From the NCBI GenBank assembly GCA_946414025.1, contig CAMKMX010000023.1, positions 1 through 47,667 of the forward strand: 47,667 nucleotides of DNA. The letters are read 5' to 3'. Below, piece after piece: positions 8,236 through 16,270 of this stretch (position 1 is the stretch's first letter; every line of letters begins with the position of its first letter). Source of the stretch: an uncultured Fibrobacter sp. (GTDB lineage: Bacteria; Fibrobacterota; Fibrobacteria; Fibrobacterales; Fibrobacteraceae). Below the pieces are notes generated by a model. It ran no database searches, was not told the DNA's origin, and saw nothing but the letters and a program-made list of their open reading frames with translations. The position numbers were made by a program, and so were the translations under genes.

Positions 8236-8961
8236 TTAAAAAAGTTCGGACACTTTCGTCTGGGCGAGGATGCGGTTGTAGATGATTCGCTTGCCCTTGA
8301 CGCCGTCGGTGGCGCAGATATGGTCCGTAGGCGGTTTCAAGAGGGATGCTACCAGATGGGCAGCTACGGTTTCGGCGTGTACGGGCCGCACGTAGGCCGG
8401 AATCCATTCCGGATGGGCCCCGATGGTCTTTTGCAACAGTTCCTCGCCAAAGCGCTTGTCCTTGTGTTTGCCCAAAAGCAGGGAGGGACGCACCAGGGTA
8501 AGCGACTCAAAGTTCATCATGGTGAGCCCTTCTTCCAGCATGCCCTTGAGACGGTTGTAGAAAAAAGGCGAATGACTGTCCGCTCCCTGGGCACTGACAC
8601 ACAGAAAATTCTTGACCCCTGCGCTCTTGGCGATGGCCGCCAAGGAAAGCGGAAGCCGAACATCCACTTTTTCTTGTGCAACTTTGCTGCCGGCCTGCTT
8701 TTTAGTCGTGCCGAGGCAGCATATAACAGCATCGCAACCAAGAAATCCAGCCATAAGGACCTGACGGTAGGTTCCGCTCACTTGTTCGAAATCTACCGGT
8801 TCAAAGTGTATCTTGGAAACACCTTGAAGAATGCCGAGGTCACCAAGATTAGGTACGGTTCGCACCGGGCAATAGACATGCACCACCTGCGAAAGCCTTG
8901 CAAGCAGGCTCAGGACGTTTTTCCCCACAAGACCGGTAGAACCAAGAAGTGCTACTTTCAT
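8236..8961 (-). CDS. NAD(P)-binding Rossmann-fold protein (atypical SDR / NAD(P)H-binding)
   Basis: A 241-residue protein starting MKVALLGSTGLVGKN; the G-S-T-G-L-V-G loop right after beta-1 is the dinucleotide-binding motif of atypical short-chain dehydrogenases. The AVICCLGTTKKQAG and NFLCVSAQGAD segments match the later strands of this group. The Tyr-x-x-x-Lys catalytic pair of classical SDRs is not conserved (FFYNRLKG is the nearest stretch), so an enzymatic role is uncertain. The ATG at 8961-8959 overlaps the stop of the upstream phosphatase gene (TAATG), which implies translational coupling. A longer frame upstream is rejected for that reason. Confidence 0.82.
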   Translation of the reverse strand: MKVALLGSTGLVGKNVLSLLARLSQVVHVYCPVRTVPNLGDLGILQGVSKIHFEPVDFEQVSGTYRQVLMAGFLGCDAVICCLGTTKKQAGSKVAQEKVDVRLPLSLAAIAKSAGVKNFLCVSAQGADSHSPFFYNRLKGMLEEGLTMMNFESLTLVRPSLLLGKHKDKRFGEELLQKTIGAHPEWIPAYVRPVHAETVAAHLVASLLKPPTDHICATDGVKGKRIIYNRILAQTKVSELF

Positions 8962-9926
8962 TACGTGCCTTCGATCACTTCGTCCCTGGGAACCATCCAT
9001 CCGACATCGTCACCGCGGACAGGCAACACCGTCACAACACCTTTCTCATCGACAATCACGGCAATCCCTGACAGGTAGTTTACCCAACGGAAATTGCCCG
9101 TATAAATTTTCAAATCAATGGTCCTATTTGAAACAAAAACAATCAGGGGTTCAACCAAAAGGTCGTGGCTTACAAGAACGCTCACCCGCTTCCAGGAGGG
9201 CATATTGGCAACAATAACTTCGTTGACAAATTGGTTCCCACGCTCGAACAAGTCGTAGAAGTAGCCGGGAATTCTCTCGGCCACATAGGAATTCGAAATA
9301 GGCTCTCCATAGGCATACTGTGCGACATATCGCGGGTTTCCTCCCCTATTTGATACAAGGGCATCCAGAGTGTCGCTGGGCACAGTCAAGAAATACCCTC
9401 CGTCGATGCCGTCCCATGTTACAACTTCGACATTGGACTCCCCCCGACCTATGGCGATATTCTTGCACGTTTCGCGGGTGCGTATAAAATCGGTGGATGC
9501 GTAATAGAAGGGCTCATCGCTCTTCAGTTTCGCTCCCAGATCCTGGGCCATCTGCACTCCAATTGGCGTCAGCTGGGATTCTGCACCCGTACTCTTTTGG
9601 CGTTTGGAATGGCGTATTACAAAAGCAATCCTGCTGGTCTTCGGAACGGCCTTATAGACATCTCCCATGTCGTAGAATCCGTCGGCATCGGGCGCAAGAG
9701 CCAAAGCTCCAGGAGTCGTCTCAAAGGTGAACAGAGAATCGTTTGTCGAAAGACCTTGCGGTTCAGAACCTGCCGAAGACATGCCTTCGGCAGAAGATTC
9801 CGGAGAGGCGTCGGAACCAGTCGACGTACCGTCAGATGAGTCGTCTCCACAAGCGGTGGCCGAAATTAAAAATCCGGCGATGCAGGCTGCACCCAAAAGC
9901 TTGACCGTCTTTTTGCTCCAGTCCAT
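8961..9926 (-). CDS. Histidine phosphatase superfamily lipoprotein
   Basis: A 321-residue protein with a signal peptide ending ISATAC (lipidated Cys26) and a Ser/Gly-rich linker (~27-60). The phosphatase core follows: R105-H106-S107 (the RHG-type motif with the phosphorylated His106), RTRET at 149-153 and the second His, H254 (VSHDLL). Catalytic residues therefore look intact. A periplasmic or outer-membrane-anchored phosphatase is expected; the substrate is unknown. The start is the ATG at 9926 with GAGGAA just upstream. It is first in a likely unit with the Rossmann protein and polA. Confidence 0.83.
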   Translation of the reverse strand: MDWSKKTVKLLGAACIAGFLISATACGDDSSDGTSTGSDASPESSAEGMSSAGSEPQGLSTNDSLFTFETTPGALALAPDADGFYDMGDVYKAVPKTSRIAFVIRHSKRQKSTGAESQLTPIGVQMAQDLGAKLKSDEPFYYASTDFIRTRETCKNIAIGRGESNVEVVTWDGIDGGYFLTVPSDTLDALVSNRGGNPRYVAQYAYGEPISNSYVAERIPGYFYDLFERGNQFVNEVIVANMPSWKRVSVLVSHDLLVEPLIVFVSNRTIDLKIYTGNFRWVNYLSGIAVIVDEKGVVTVLPVRGDDVGWMVPRDEVIEGT

Positions 9927-10173
9927 ATTTCCTCACGTCATTTCTCCCTAATTTAATTTTTTTTGCTTTTGCGGGAGGGCGTGAAGTGGCGCAGCCATTC
10001 GAAAGGGGCATGTGCCCCTTTTGAACGCAAAAAAGGCCGGTGAGCAGGGCGAACATTAGGCCTTTTTATAGCGCAAGGGCCCGACCCGCGAAGCGGGGCC
10101 CGCCCATATCCAGGCAAAGATTTCTAAATTTTCCCTCGTGAATTTTCAACCCTAAAACCATAGGCTTATTTTT
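9927..10173. other. Divergent intergenic region with two strong hairpins
   Basis: This separates the phosphatase lipoprotein (minus) from glgP (plus). Two inverted repeats are evident: AAAGGGGCA-TG-TGCCCCTTT at 10002-10021, and the AAAAAGGCC...GGCCTTTTT pair at 10030-10067. Since the flanking genes diverge, these may be a regulatory site or leader structures rather than terminators. A TTTTCCCTCGT element at 10129-10139 is shared with the leader of the GH116 gene. Confidence 0.5.
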
Positions 10174-12648
10174 ATGGCAAAAGCATCTAAGAAGGCTGTA
10201 GAAGCCCCGGTTCTCGGAACCGACGCGGAATCCTTCCGCAAGGCGTTCACCGACCATATCAACCACACGCTGGCCCGCAGCATGGACACCGTCACCGACC
10301 ACGAGAAGTTCCTGGCCGTGGCCTACGCCGTGCGCGACCGTCTGGTGGACCGATGGATCAAGACCCAGGAGACTTATTACGAGAAAGACGTGAAGCGCGT
10401 CTATTACCTGTCCCTGGAATTCTTGATTGGCCGTACCCTCGGCAACTCCGTGCTGAACCTGGATGTGGAACAGGCCGTGACCGAAGCCCTGGACGAACTG
10501 GGCATGACCCTGGAAGAACTCCGCGAGCAGGAAGTGGACGCAGGTCTGGGTAACGGCGGCCTCGGCCGCTTGGCTGCCTGCTTCCTGGATTCCATGGCCA
10601 CTCTGGAACTGCCCGCCACCGGTATGGGCATCCGCTACGAATACGGTATGTTCAGCCAGAAGATCGTGAACGGCGAACAGGAAGAACAGCCGGATAACTG
10701 GCTGCGCCTCACCAACCCGTGGGAAATTGCCCGTCCGTCGAACGAAGTCAAGGTGCCGATGTACGGCTACGTCGTGAGCTGGATGGACGAAAAGGGCAAG
10801 CTCCGCAACCGTTGGGAAACCAAGGACTACGTGCTCGCCCTCCCCTACGACACTCCGATTCCGGGTTACAAGAACAACACCGTGAACAACCTGCGCCTCT
10901 GGAGCGCGAAGTCCACCGACGACTTCGGCCTCAGCTACTTCAACAACGGCGACTACATCGCCGCCGTGCAGGACATGGAACTTTCCGAGACCATCTCCAA
11001 GGTGCTGTACCCCAACGATTCCTCCATGAACGGCAAGGAACTGCGCCTGAAGCAGCAGTACTTCCTGTGCTCCGCCTCCCTGCAGGATATTATCAAGCGT
11101 TTCAAGAAGCTCCACAAGAATGACTGGAAGAAGTTCCCCGAGAAGGTGGCGATCCAGCTGAACGACACCCACCCGGCAATTTCCATTGCCGAAATGATGC
11201 GTATCCTCCTGGACATCGAAGGTCTGGAATGGGACGAGGCCTGGGACATTGTGACCCACACCTTCGCCTACACGAACCACACCCTGATGCCGGAAGCTCT
11301 GGAAAAGTGGCCCGTCAGCCTGTTCGAGAACCTGCTGCCCCGCCACCTGCAGATCATCTACGAAATCAACGCCCGGTTCCTCCGCATGGTCAGCATGAAG
11401 TGGCCCGGCGACAACGACCGCCTTGCCCGCATGAGTCTTATCGAAGAAGGCGGCTGCAAGATGGTCCGCATGGCCTACCTCTCCATCGTGGGTTCCTTCG
11501 CCGTGAACGGCGTGGCCGCCCTCCACAGCGACCTGCTGAAGACAACCCTCTTCAAGGACTTCTACGAACTGTGGCCCGAAAAGTTCAACAACAAGACCAA
11601 CGGCGTGACGCCCCGCCGCTGGGTCCGCAAGGCCAACCCCGCCATGTCCGAAATCATCACCAAGAAGATTGGTGACAGCTGGGTCAAGGATTTGGACGAC
11701 CTACGCAAGCTGGAAAAGTTCGCCAAGGACGCCGCCTTCCAGAAGGAATTCATGGCCGTCAAGAAGCAGAACAAGGAACGCCTGGCCAAGTACCTGAAGG
11801 AAACCCAGGGCGTGGATGTAGATACCAACACGTTCTTCGACGTGCAGGTGAAGCGCATTCACGAATACAAGCGCCAGCTCCTGAACATCTTGCATGCCAT
11901 CCACCTGTACATCCAGCTGAAGGACGGCAAGGAAATCATGCCCCGCACCATCATGATCGGCGGTAAGTCCGCTCCCGGTTACTGGATGGCCAAGCAGATT
12001 ATCCGCCTTGCCAACGCCGTGGCCGCCATCATCGACGCCGACCCGGTCTGCAAGGGCAAGTTGAAGATGGTGTTCCTGGAGAACTACCGCGTGTCCTTCG
12101 CCGAGAAGATTATTCCGGCGGCTGACCTTTCCGAACAGATTTCTACCGCGGGCACAGAAGCCTCGGGTACCGGCAACATGAAGTTCGCCTTGAACGGCGC
12201 ACTCACCATCGGTACGCTGGACGGCGCCAACGTGGAAATGAAGGAGGAAGTGGGCGACGAGAACATCTTCATCTTCGGCCTCACCGTGGAAGAAGTGACC
12301 GACCTGCTGGCCAAGGGCTACCGCCCCCGCGACTTCTACGAGAAGGACGACGACCTGCGTCGCGTTATCGACCTGATTGGTTCCGGCTTCTTCAGCCCCG
12401 ACCGTCCGGAACTGTTCAAGCACATTGCAGACAAACTCCTGACTCACGACCCCTACATGCTCTGCGCCGACTTCCGCAGCTACGTGGACATGCAGGCCAA
12501 GGTGGCGAAGGAATACCAGAACAAGAAGGCTTGGGCCGAAAAGGCTATCCTCAACGTGGCCCGCATGGGCAAGTTCAGCTCCGACCGTACCATCAAGCAG
12601 TACGCCGAAGAAATCTGGCACGCCAAGCCCTGCAGCATCAAGCTGTAA
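10174..12648 (+). CDS. glgP: Glycogen/alpha-glucan phosphorylase
   Basis: An 824-residue protein of normal length for the GT35 family. It cleaves terminal alpha-1,4-linked glucose from glycogen with phosphate to give glucose-1-phosphate. The PLP-binding motif EASGTGNMKF places the Schiff-base Lys at K670. Other family blocks are visible: GLGNGGLGRLAACFLDS (~126-142), LNDTHPAI (~332) and VKRIHEYKRQ (~559-568). Intracellular glycogen storage is well known in Fibrobacter. The ATG at 10174 was chosen; there is no strong ribosome-binding site. The gene is monocistronic, with a terminator at 12784-12810. Confidence 0.96.
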   Translation: MAKASKKAVEAPVLGTDAESFRKAFTDHINHTLARSMDTVTDHEKFLAVAYAVRDRLVDRWIKTQETYYEKDVKRVYYLSLEFLIGRTLGNSVLNLDVEQAVTEALDELGMTLEELREQEVDAGLGNGGLGRLAACFLDSMATLELPATGMGIRYEYGMFSQKIVNGEQEEQPDNWLRLTNPWEIARPSNEVKVPMYGYVVSWMDEKGKLRNRWETKDYVLALPYDTPIPGYKNNTVNNLRLWSAKSTDDFGLSYFNNGDYIAAVQDMELSETISKVLYPNDSSMNGKELRLKQQYFLCSASLQDIIKRFKKLHKNDWKKFPEKVAIQLNDTHPAISIAEMMRILLDIEGLEWDEAWDIVTHTFAYTNHTLMPEALEKWPVSLFENLLPRHLQIIYEINARFLRMVSMKWPGDNDRLARMSLIEEGGCKMVRMAYLSIVGSFAVNGVAALHSDLLKTTLFKDFYELWPEKFNNKTNGVTPRRWVRKANPAMSEIITKKIGDSWVKDLDDLRKLEKFAKDAAFQKEFMAVKKQNKERLAKYLKETQGVDVDTNTFFDVQVKRIHEYKRQLLNILHAIHLYIQLKDGKEIMPRTIMIGGKSAPGYWMAKQIIRLANAVAAIIDADPVCKGKLKMVFLENYRVSFAEKIIPAADLSEQISTAGTEASGTGNMKFALNGALTIGTLDGANVEMKEEVGDENIFIFGLTVEEVTDLLAKGYRPRDFYEKDDDLRRVIDLIGSGFFSPDRPELFKHIADKLLTHDPYMLCADFRSYVDMQAKVAKEYQNKKAWAEKAILNVARMGKFSSDRTIKQYAEEIWHAKPCSIKL

Positions 12649-12732
12649 GAGGTTCGAGGCTCGAGGTCGGCGCTCTGCGCCTTTGAGGTGTGAGTGGCGC
12701 TGGTCGGACCGGCAAAAAAATGCAGGTCTAAC

Positions 12733-12767
12733 GTCATCCTGGGGTGCGAAGTGCCCGAAGGATCCAA
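12733..12767. repeat. Solo GTCATCCTG...GAAGGATCC extragenic repeat
   Basis: A single arm of the inverted-repeat element found complete at 37537-37644. It sits between the glgP stop codon and its terminator. Confidence 0.55.
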
Positions 12768-12783
12768 ATCCGAATATCAAAAG

Positions 12784-12810
12784 TCCCGCGATGGTTCGCG
12801 GGATTTTTTT
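12784..12810 (+). terminator. Terminator of glgP, probably bidirectional
   Basis: Perfect 8-bp stem TCCCGCGA-TGGT-TCGCGGGA followed by seven T on the plus strand. On the minus strand it is followed by ACTTTTG, so it may also terminate the converging oxidoreductase gene. Confidence 0.88.
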
Positions 12811-12812
12811 GT

Positions 12813-13772
12813 TTATTTTATTGTAGCTAACCTCACGCAATCCGCGGCGTTCTGGGCGGCACGCCTGCCCCACTCCCCGCAGGCGCCAGCCAGCAGTTTC
12901 AGAAAGAATCGGTGTTCGTTGTCCAGGGAATCGGGCACGTGGGCAATTTCGCCTTCTGGCGTGTACCGGGCAAGGCTTACCGTATAGTTCGATGACGGCA
13001 ATTCGCCATTCCGGGCAAAATTCACCGTAATGTTTCGAAGATCCGTAGCACTTTCACGGTCAACGACAAAATCCGCAGAGGCTCCGGCGAAAGGCCCGCT
13101 CACCACCTTCAGTTTCGCCTGGGCGTAATTCCCGTCGGGCGATTCATTCCTACTTTCGACACGGACATCGCCATAGGGAAACATGGTAAGGAACATGCTC
13201 AGGTCGTGAACAAGTAAGTCCAGCATCACGCTTACATCGCGACAGCGGCTGGAGTACCGGTGTTCGCGCCTAAATTCCAGATGCACACCCCGGCACGGTT
13301 CATTACCAGCCGTACCGCAGCCGTGCCCGTCCGTCGCGGCGATTCCTCCCGCCGCAAAGCCGGCCCCGCCATCAGCACGCCTCTCGTTCAGTTCCGCCAA
13401 AAAGTGCTTGCGGAAATTGAGGAAGATGGGATTGAAACATTCCGACTGAGCTACAAAAAGAACCGTCCCCGACGCCGTAGCCATGTCCACCAGTTCTTGG
13501 GCCTGTTCGGCGGTAGTGGCCAGGGGTTTTTCCACAAAGACGGGGATATGCCTTTCCAGAAAGAATTTTGCGTAGCGGTAGTGGGTCGTGGCCGGGGACG
13601 CAATGACCGCAAAATCCACAGTCTTCGCGTCACCAACAGTATTTAGTTTATCTGCAATCTTTTCAAAATCGGAATCGTTGTCCGCAACACCTACGAAAGA
13701 GACACCGCAAGCCTCAAAACGGCCACGATGGCGGCCGCCCATGGTTCCGTTGCCTACAAGGATTGCCTTCAT
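12813..13772 (-). CDS. Gfo/Idh/MocA-family oxidoreductase
   Basis: A 319-residue protein. The N-terminal Rossmann motif is GNGTMG (7-12), the second hallmark EKPLA is at 81-85, and VIASPATTHY at 57-65 is typical of the nucleotide-binding domain. The C-terminal half (from ~120) matches the family's substrate/dimer domain in layout but has a Gly/Ala-rich, variable insertion at ~133-165. Family members oxidise or reduce sugars and related compounds with NAD(P); the substrate cannot be assigned. The ATG at 13772 is 3 nt from the stop of the CDF gene, so the two are translationally linked. Confidence 0.83.
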   Translation of the reverse strand: MKAILVGNGTMGGRHRGRFEACGVSFVGVADNDSDFEKIADKLNTVGDAKTVDFAVIASPATTHYRYAKFFLERHIPVFVEKPLATTAEQAQELVDMATASGTVLFVAQSECFNPIFLNFRKHFLAELNERRADGGAGFAAGGIAATDGHGCGTAGNEPCRGVHLEFRREHRYSSRCRDVSVMLDLLVHDLSMFLTMFPYGDVRVESRNESPDGNYAQAKLKVVSGPFAGASADFVVDRESATDLRNITVNFARNGELPSSNYTVSLARYTPEGEIAHVPDSLDNEHRFFLKLLAGACGEWGRRAAQNAADCVRLATIK

Positions 13773-13775
13773 GGA

Positions 13776-14690
13776 CTACTCGTCCTTCTTGCCTGCGCGG
13801 GCGGGGTCGTAGGGGTCCACGTGCACCAAGGCGTCCACCACGTTCTCGTCAGCCTGAATCAGCAGTTGTTCCACCTCTTCGGCCACGTCGTGAGCCTCCA
13901 GCAGGCTCATCTGGGCATCCACCACGATATGCAGGTCCACATGCAGGTCGCTCCCTACATAGCGGGTGCGGAACCCGTGAACGCTCATCACCTTCGAATG
14001 CCCGAGGGCGATTTCCAGAAGTTTCTTGGCCACCTGCTCGCTTGCCCCCTGGTCCACCAACTGCCTAGCCCCCGGAGAGGCTATCTCGTAGGCCGAACGC
14101 AGCACAAAGAAGGCCACGATCAAGGCGCCCACCGCATCGGCAAACCAGAGTTGCGGAAACACCAGCGAAATGACCACCGCGATAAGCACCGGTATAGAAC
14201 TGAAGGCATCGCTACGGTGGTGCCAGGCGTTTGCTTCCAGGGCCTGGCTTCGAATCTTGCGACCTTCGGCGCGGGTATAGCGGAATAGAATTTCCTTGAT
14301 AACAATGGAAGCCAGTGCCATCACCGCCACCACGGTTTCGGGGTGTGCACCCTCTCCCTGCAAAAGAGTCTGGACCGCCTTGTAGCCGAGACCCACGCCC
14401 ACGGCGGCCACCGAAAGCCCGATACCCAAGGTCACGAGAGTCTCGAAACGCCTGTGCCCGTAGGGGTGTTCCGCATCGGGAGGCAAATTCCAGAAATGGC
14501 TCCCCACGATGACCGCGATGTCCGTCACAAAGTCAGAGGCACTGTGGATGGCGTCTGCCACCAGGGCCTGGGACCCGCCGAAAAAACCGGCCATGAACTT
14601 GAGCACCGTCAAGGCGGCGTTCCAGCCAAGCCCCACCCACGTCACGCGACGGACTTCGGAGCTGTCATCTTTTTTTACGATACGGGTCAT
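13776..14690 (-). CDS. Cation diffusion facilitator (CDF) metal transporter
   Basis: A 304-residue inner-membrane protein with about six transmembrane helices, then a cytoplasmic C-terminal domain (from ~215) with metal-binding His/Asp residues. Family signatures: VADAIHSASDFVTD (44-57) in TM2, HPYGHRRFE after it, and HHRSDAFSS in TM5, which together supply the Asp/His transport site. It exports divalent metals such as Zn or Fe in exchange for protons. It is followed 3 nt later by the Gfo/Idh/MocA gene. Metal specificity is not readable. Confidence 0.92.
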   Translation of the reverse strand: MTRIVKKDDSSEVRRVTWVGLGWNAALTVLKFMAGFFGGSQALVADAIHSASDFVTDIAVIVGSHFWNLPPDAEHPYGHRRFETLVTLGIGLSVAAVGVGLGYKAVQTLLQGEGAHPETVVAVMALASIVIKEILFRYTRAEGRKIRSQALEANAWHHRSDAFSSIPVLIAVVISLVFPQLWFADAVGALIVAFFVLRSAYEIASPGARQLVDQGASEQVAKKLLEIALGHSKVMSVHGFRTRYVGSDLHVDLHIVVDAQMSLLEAHDVAEEVEQLLIQADENVVDALVHVDPYDPARAGKKDE

Positions 14691-14692
14691 GG

Positions 14693-14745
14693 TTAGGGGC
14701 TAGGATCTAGGGGTTAGAAGTTGTAGGTTGTAGGCTTTAGGGTTG
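14693..14745 (-). repeat. Heptad CTANNNC tract
   Basis: Read on the minus strand, CCTAAAG, CCTACAA, CCTACAA, CTTCTAA, CCCCTAG, ATCCTAG and CCCCTAA follow in 7-nt steps. This is a degenerate member of the 7-nt periodic family described in the findings. It lies directly upstream of the CDF gene. Confidence 0.7.
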
Positions 14746-14844
14746 CTGGAGACAAGACGCTTCAATGGTAGGTGGTAATATAAAAAATGCAACCGAATGC
14801 GGTTCCGGGGCATCAAAGTTTGTGTTAGTCACGAGAATACTTTT

Positions 14845-14852
14845 TATTTTTG
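14845..14852 (+). promoter_or_regulatory. TAnnTTTG -10 element of the macA-like gene
   Basis: TATTTTTG lies 10 nt before the start codon. A TTTG at 14819-14822 is the only upstream candidate. The leader would be only a few nucleotides long. Confidence 0.5.
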
Positions 14853-14862
14853 CAACCGACCC

Positions 14863-16119
14863 ATGAAGAAACTTCTGAAGATACTCGTCGTTCTCCTTGT
14901 GCTTGCGGCCATTGCCGTAGGCGTGAAGTTCTTTTTCTTCAGGGATTCTGCGGCAAGCGAAGTGGGCGTCCCTGTCAGCGCCCCCGTGACCAAGCTGACC
15001 CTTTCCACCGTCATTTCCGCCACCGGCACCCTGGAGCCCGTGGACCAGGTGGAGGTGGGCACCCAGGTTTCCGGCGACATCGCCGAAATCTTCGTGGACT
15101 TCAATTCCAAGGTCAAAAAGGGCCAGGTCATCGCGGAACTAGACAAGTCCAAATTGCAGTCCACCTTGAACCAGGCGGAAATCGCCCTCCATTCCGCCGA
15201 AATCGACTACCAGTACAAGGCCAACACCTACCAGAGAATTTTGGCACTGTCACAGTCCAACAGCGCCAGCGCCGTTGACCTAGAGCAGGCCGAATACAAC
15301 ATGAACGCCGCCAAGTACGCCCTGGAGCGCAGCCAGAACGACGTGGCCCAGGCCAAGTTGAACCTGAGCTACGCCACAATCAAGAGCCCCATCGACGGCG
15401 TAGTGCTGAAACGGGCCGTAGATGTAGGCCAGACCGTAGCCGCCTCCATGAGCACGCCCACCCTGTTCGTCATCGCCAAGGACCTAAAGCAGATGAAGGT
15501 CATGGCCGACGTAGATGAAGCGGACATCGGCTCGGTGAAAAAAGGCCAGAAGGTCACCTTCACCGTAGATGCCTTCCAGAATGAAACCTTTACGGGCAAG
15601 GTGCAAGAAGTCCGCCTGAGCCCCACCACCACAAGCAACGTGGTCACCTACACGGTGGTCATCAACGCCAAGAACCCGAAACTCAAGCTTCTACCCGGCA
15701 TGACCGCCACCTGCACTATCGTCACCAAAGAAGTGAAGAACGCCCTCACCATCCCGGTAAAGGCCCTGAAGTTCAACCCTGCTGGCGGCACCGCCTTTGC
15801 AAAGCCCGAAGGACTGCCGCCACCGCCAGACGCGGCCGCAGGCGGATTCCCAGGAGCCTCGCAAAAAGGCACAAAGAAAGGGACAAACCGCCCGGCTAAA
15901 CAGGACGGCGACAAAGTCTGGATAAACCTGAACGGCAAACTGGTCCCCCACCCCGTCACCACCGGCCTTAACGACGGCGTAAACGTGCAAATCCTTGCGG
16001 GCCTAGAGCTGGGCGATTCCGTGGTGGTGGGTCAAGAAGTCCTGTCCCGCACAGAAGCCGGCAAAACCAGCGGCGGCAGCCCCTTCATGCCGAGCCCGCC
16101 GGGCAAGAAGAAAAAGTAG
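14863..16119 (+). CDS. MacA/HlyD-type periplasmic adaptor of an efflux system
   Basis: A 418-residue protein from the ATG at 14863; a longer frame upstream lacks a signal-like start. The N-terminal membrane anchor is MKKLLKILVVLLVLAAIAV. A lipoyl/barrel half-motif follows (GTLEPVDQVEVGTQVSG, ~39-55), then a coiled-coil hairpin (~75-140), the second lipoyl half (IKSPIDGVVL, ~150) and a beta-barrel. The Pro/Gly-rich segment GLPPPPDAAAGGFPG (~315-330) interrupts the membrane-proximal domain. Family role: links an inner-membrane ABC (MacB) or RND pump to an outer-membrane channel. No pump gene is adjacent, so the partner is elsewhere. Confidence 0.87.
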   Translation: MKKLLKILVVLLVLAAIAVGVKFFFFRDSAASEVGVPVSAPVTKLTLSTVISATGTLEPVDQVEVGTQVSGDIAEIFVDFNSKVKKGQVIAELDKSKLQSTLNQAEIALHSAEIDYQYKANTYQRILALSQSNSASAVDLEQAEYNMNAAKYALERSQNDVAQAKLNLSYATIKSPIDGVVLKRAVDVGQTVAASMSTPTLFVIAKDLKQMKVMADVDEADIGSVKKGQKVTFTVDAFQNETFTGKVQEVRLSPTTTSNVVTYTVVINAKNPKLKLLPGMTATCTIVTKEVKNALTIPVKALKFNPAGGTAFAKPEGLPPPPDAAAGGFPGASQKGTKKGTNRPAKQDGDKVWINLNGKLVPHPVTTGLNDGVNVQILAGLELGDSVVVGQEVLSRTEAGKTSGGSPFMPSPPGKKKK

Positions 16120-16196
16120 TCAGGACAGAGATTGCTTCAGGGCCAAGGCCCTTCGCAATGACAAGTTGCCACATTCTCATGAACTTGCGCAAAAGC

Positions 16197-16226
16197 AAAA
16201 AAAAAGGTCGCGGACAACCCGCGACC
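16197..16226 (-). terminator. Terminator of the transketolase gene
   Basis: Perfect 8-bp stem GGTCGCGG-(5 nt)-CCGCGACC, with nine A on the plus strand, i.e. a T tail for minus-strand transcription. Confidence 0.9.
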
Positions 16227-16232
16227 TAAATT

Positions 16233-16270
16233 TCTCTCTAGATCCTAGTCTCTAAATCCTAGCCTCTAAC
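16233..16270 (+). repeat. Heptad CTANNNC tract
   Basis: CTAGATC, CTAGTCT, CTAAATC, CTAGCCT and CTAACTA follow in exact 7-nt steps between the transketolase stop and its terminator. Confidence 0.75.

Noticed and set aside
10002..10067. Terminators between the phosphatase lipoprotein and glgP
   Set aside because: The flanking genes diverge, so no transcript needs to end here; the hairpins are listed as an unexplained feature instead.
10066..13000. Antisense open frames across glgP
   Set aside because: Same shadow effect; glgP is complete with its PLP motif.
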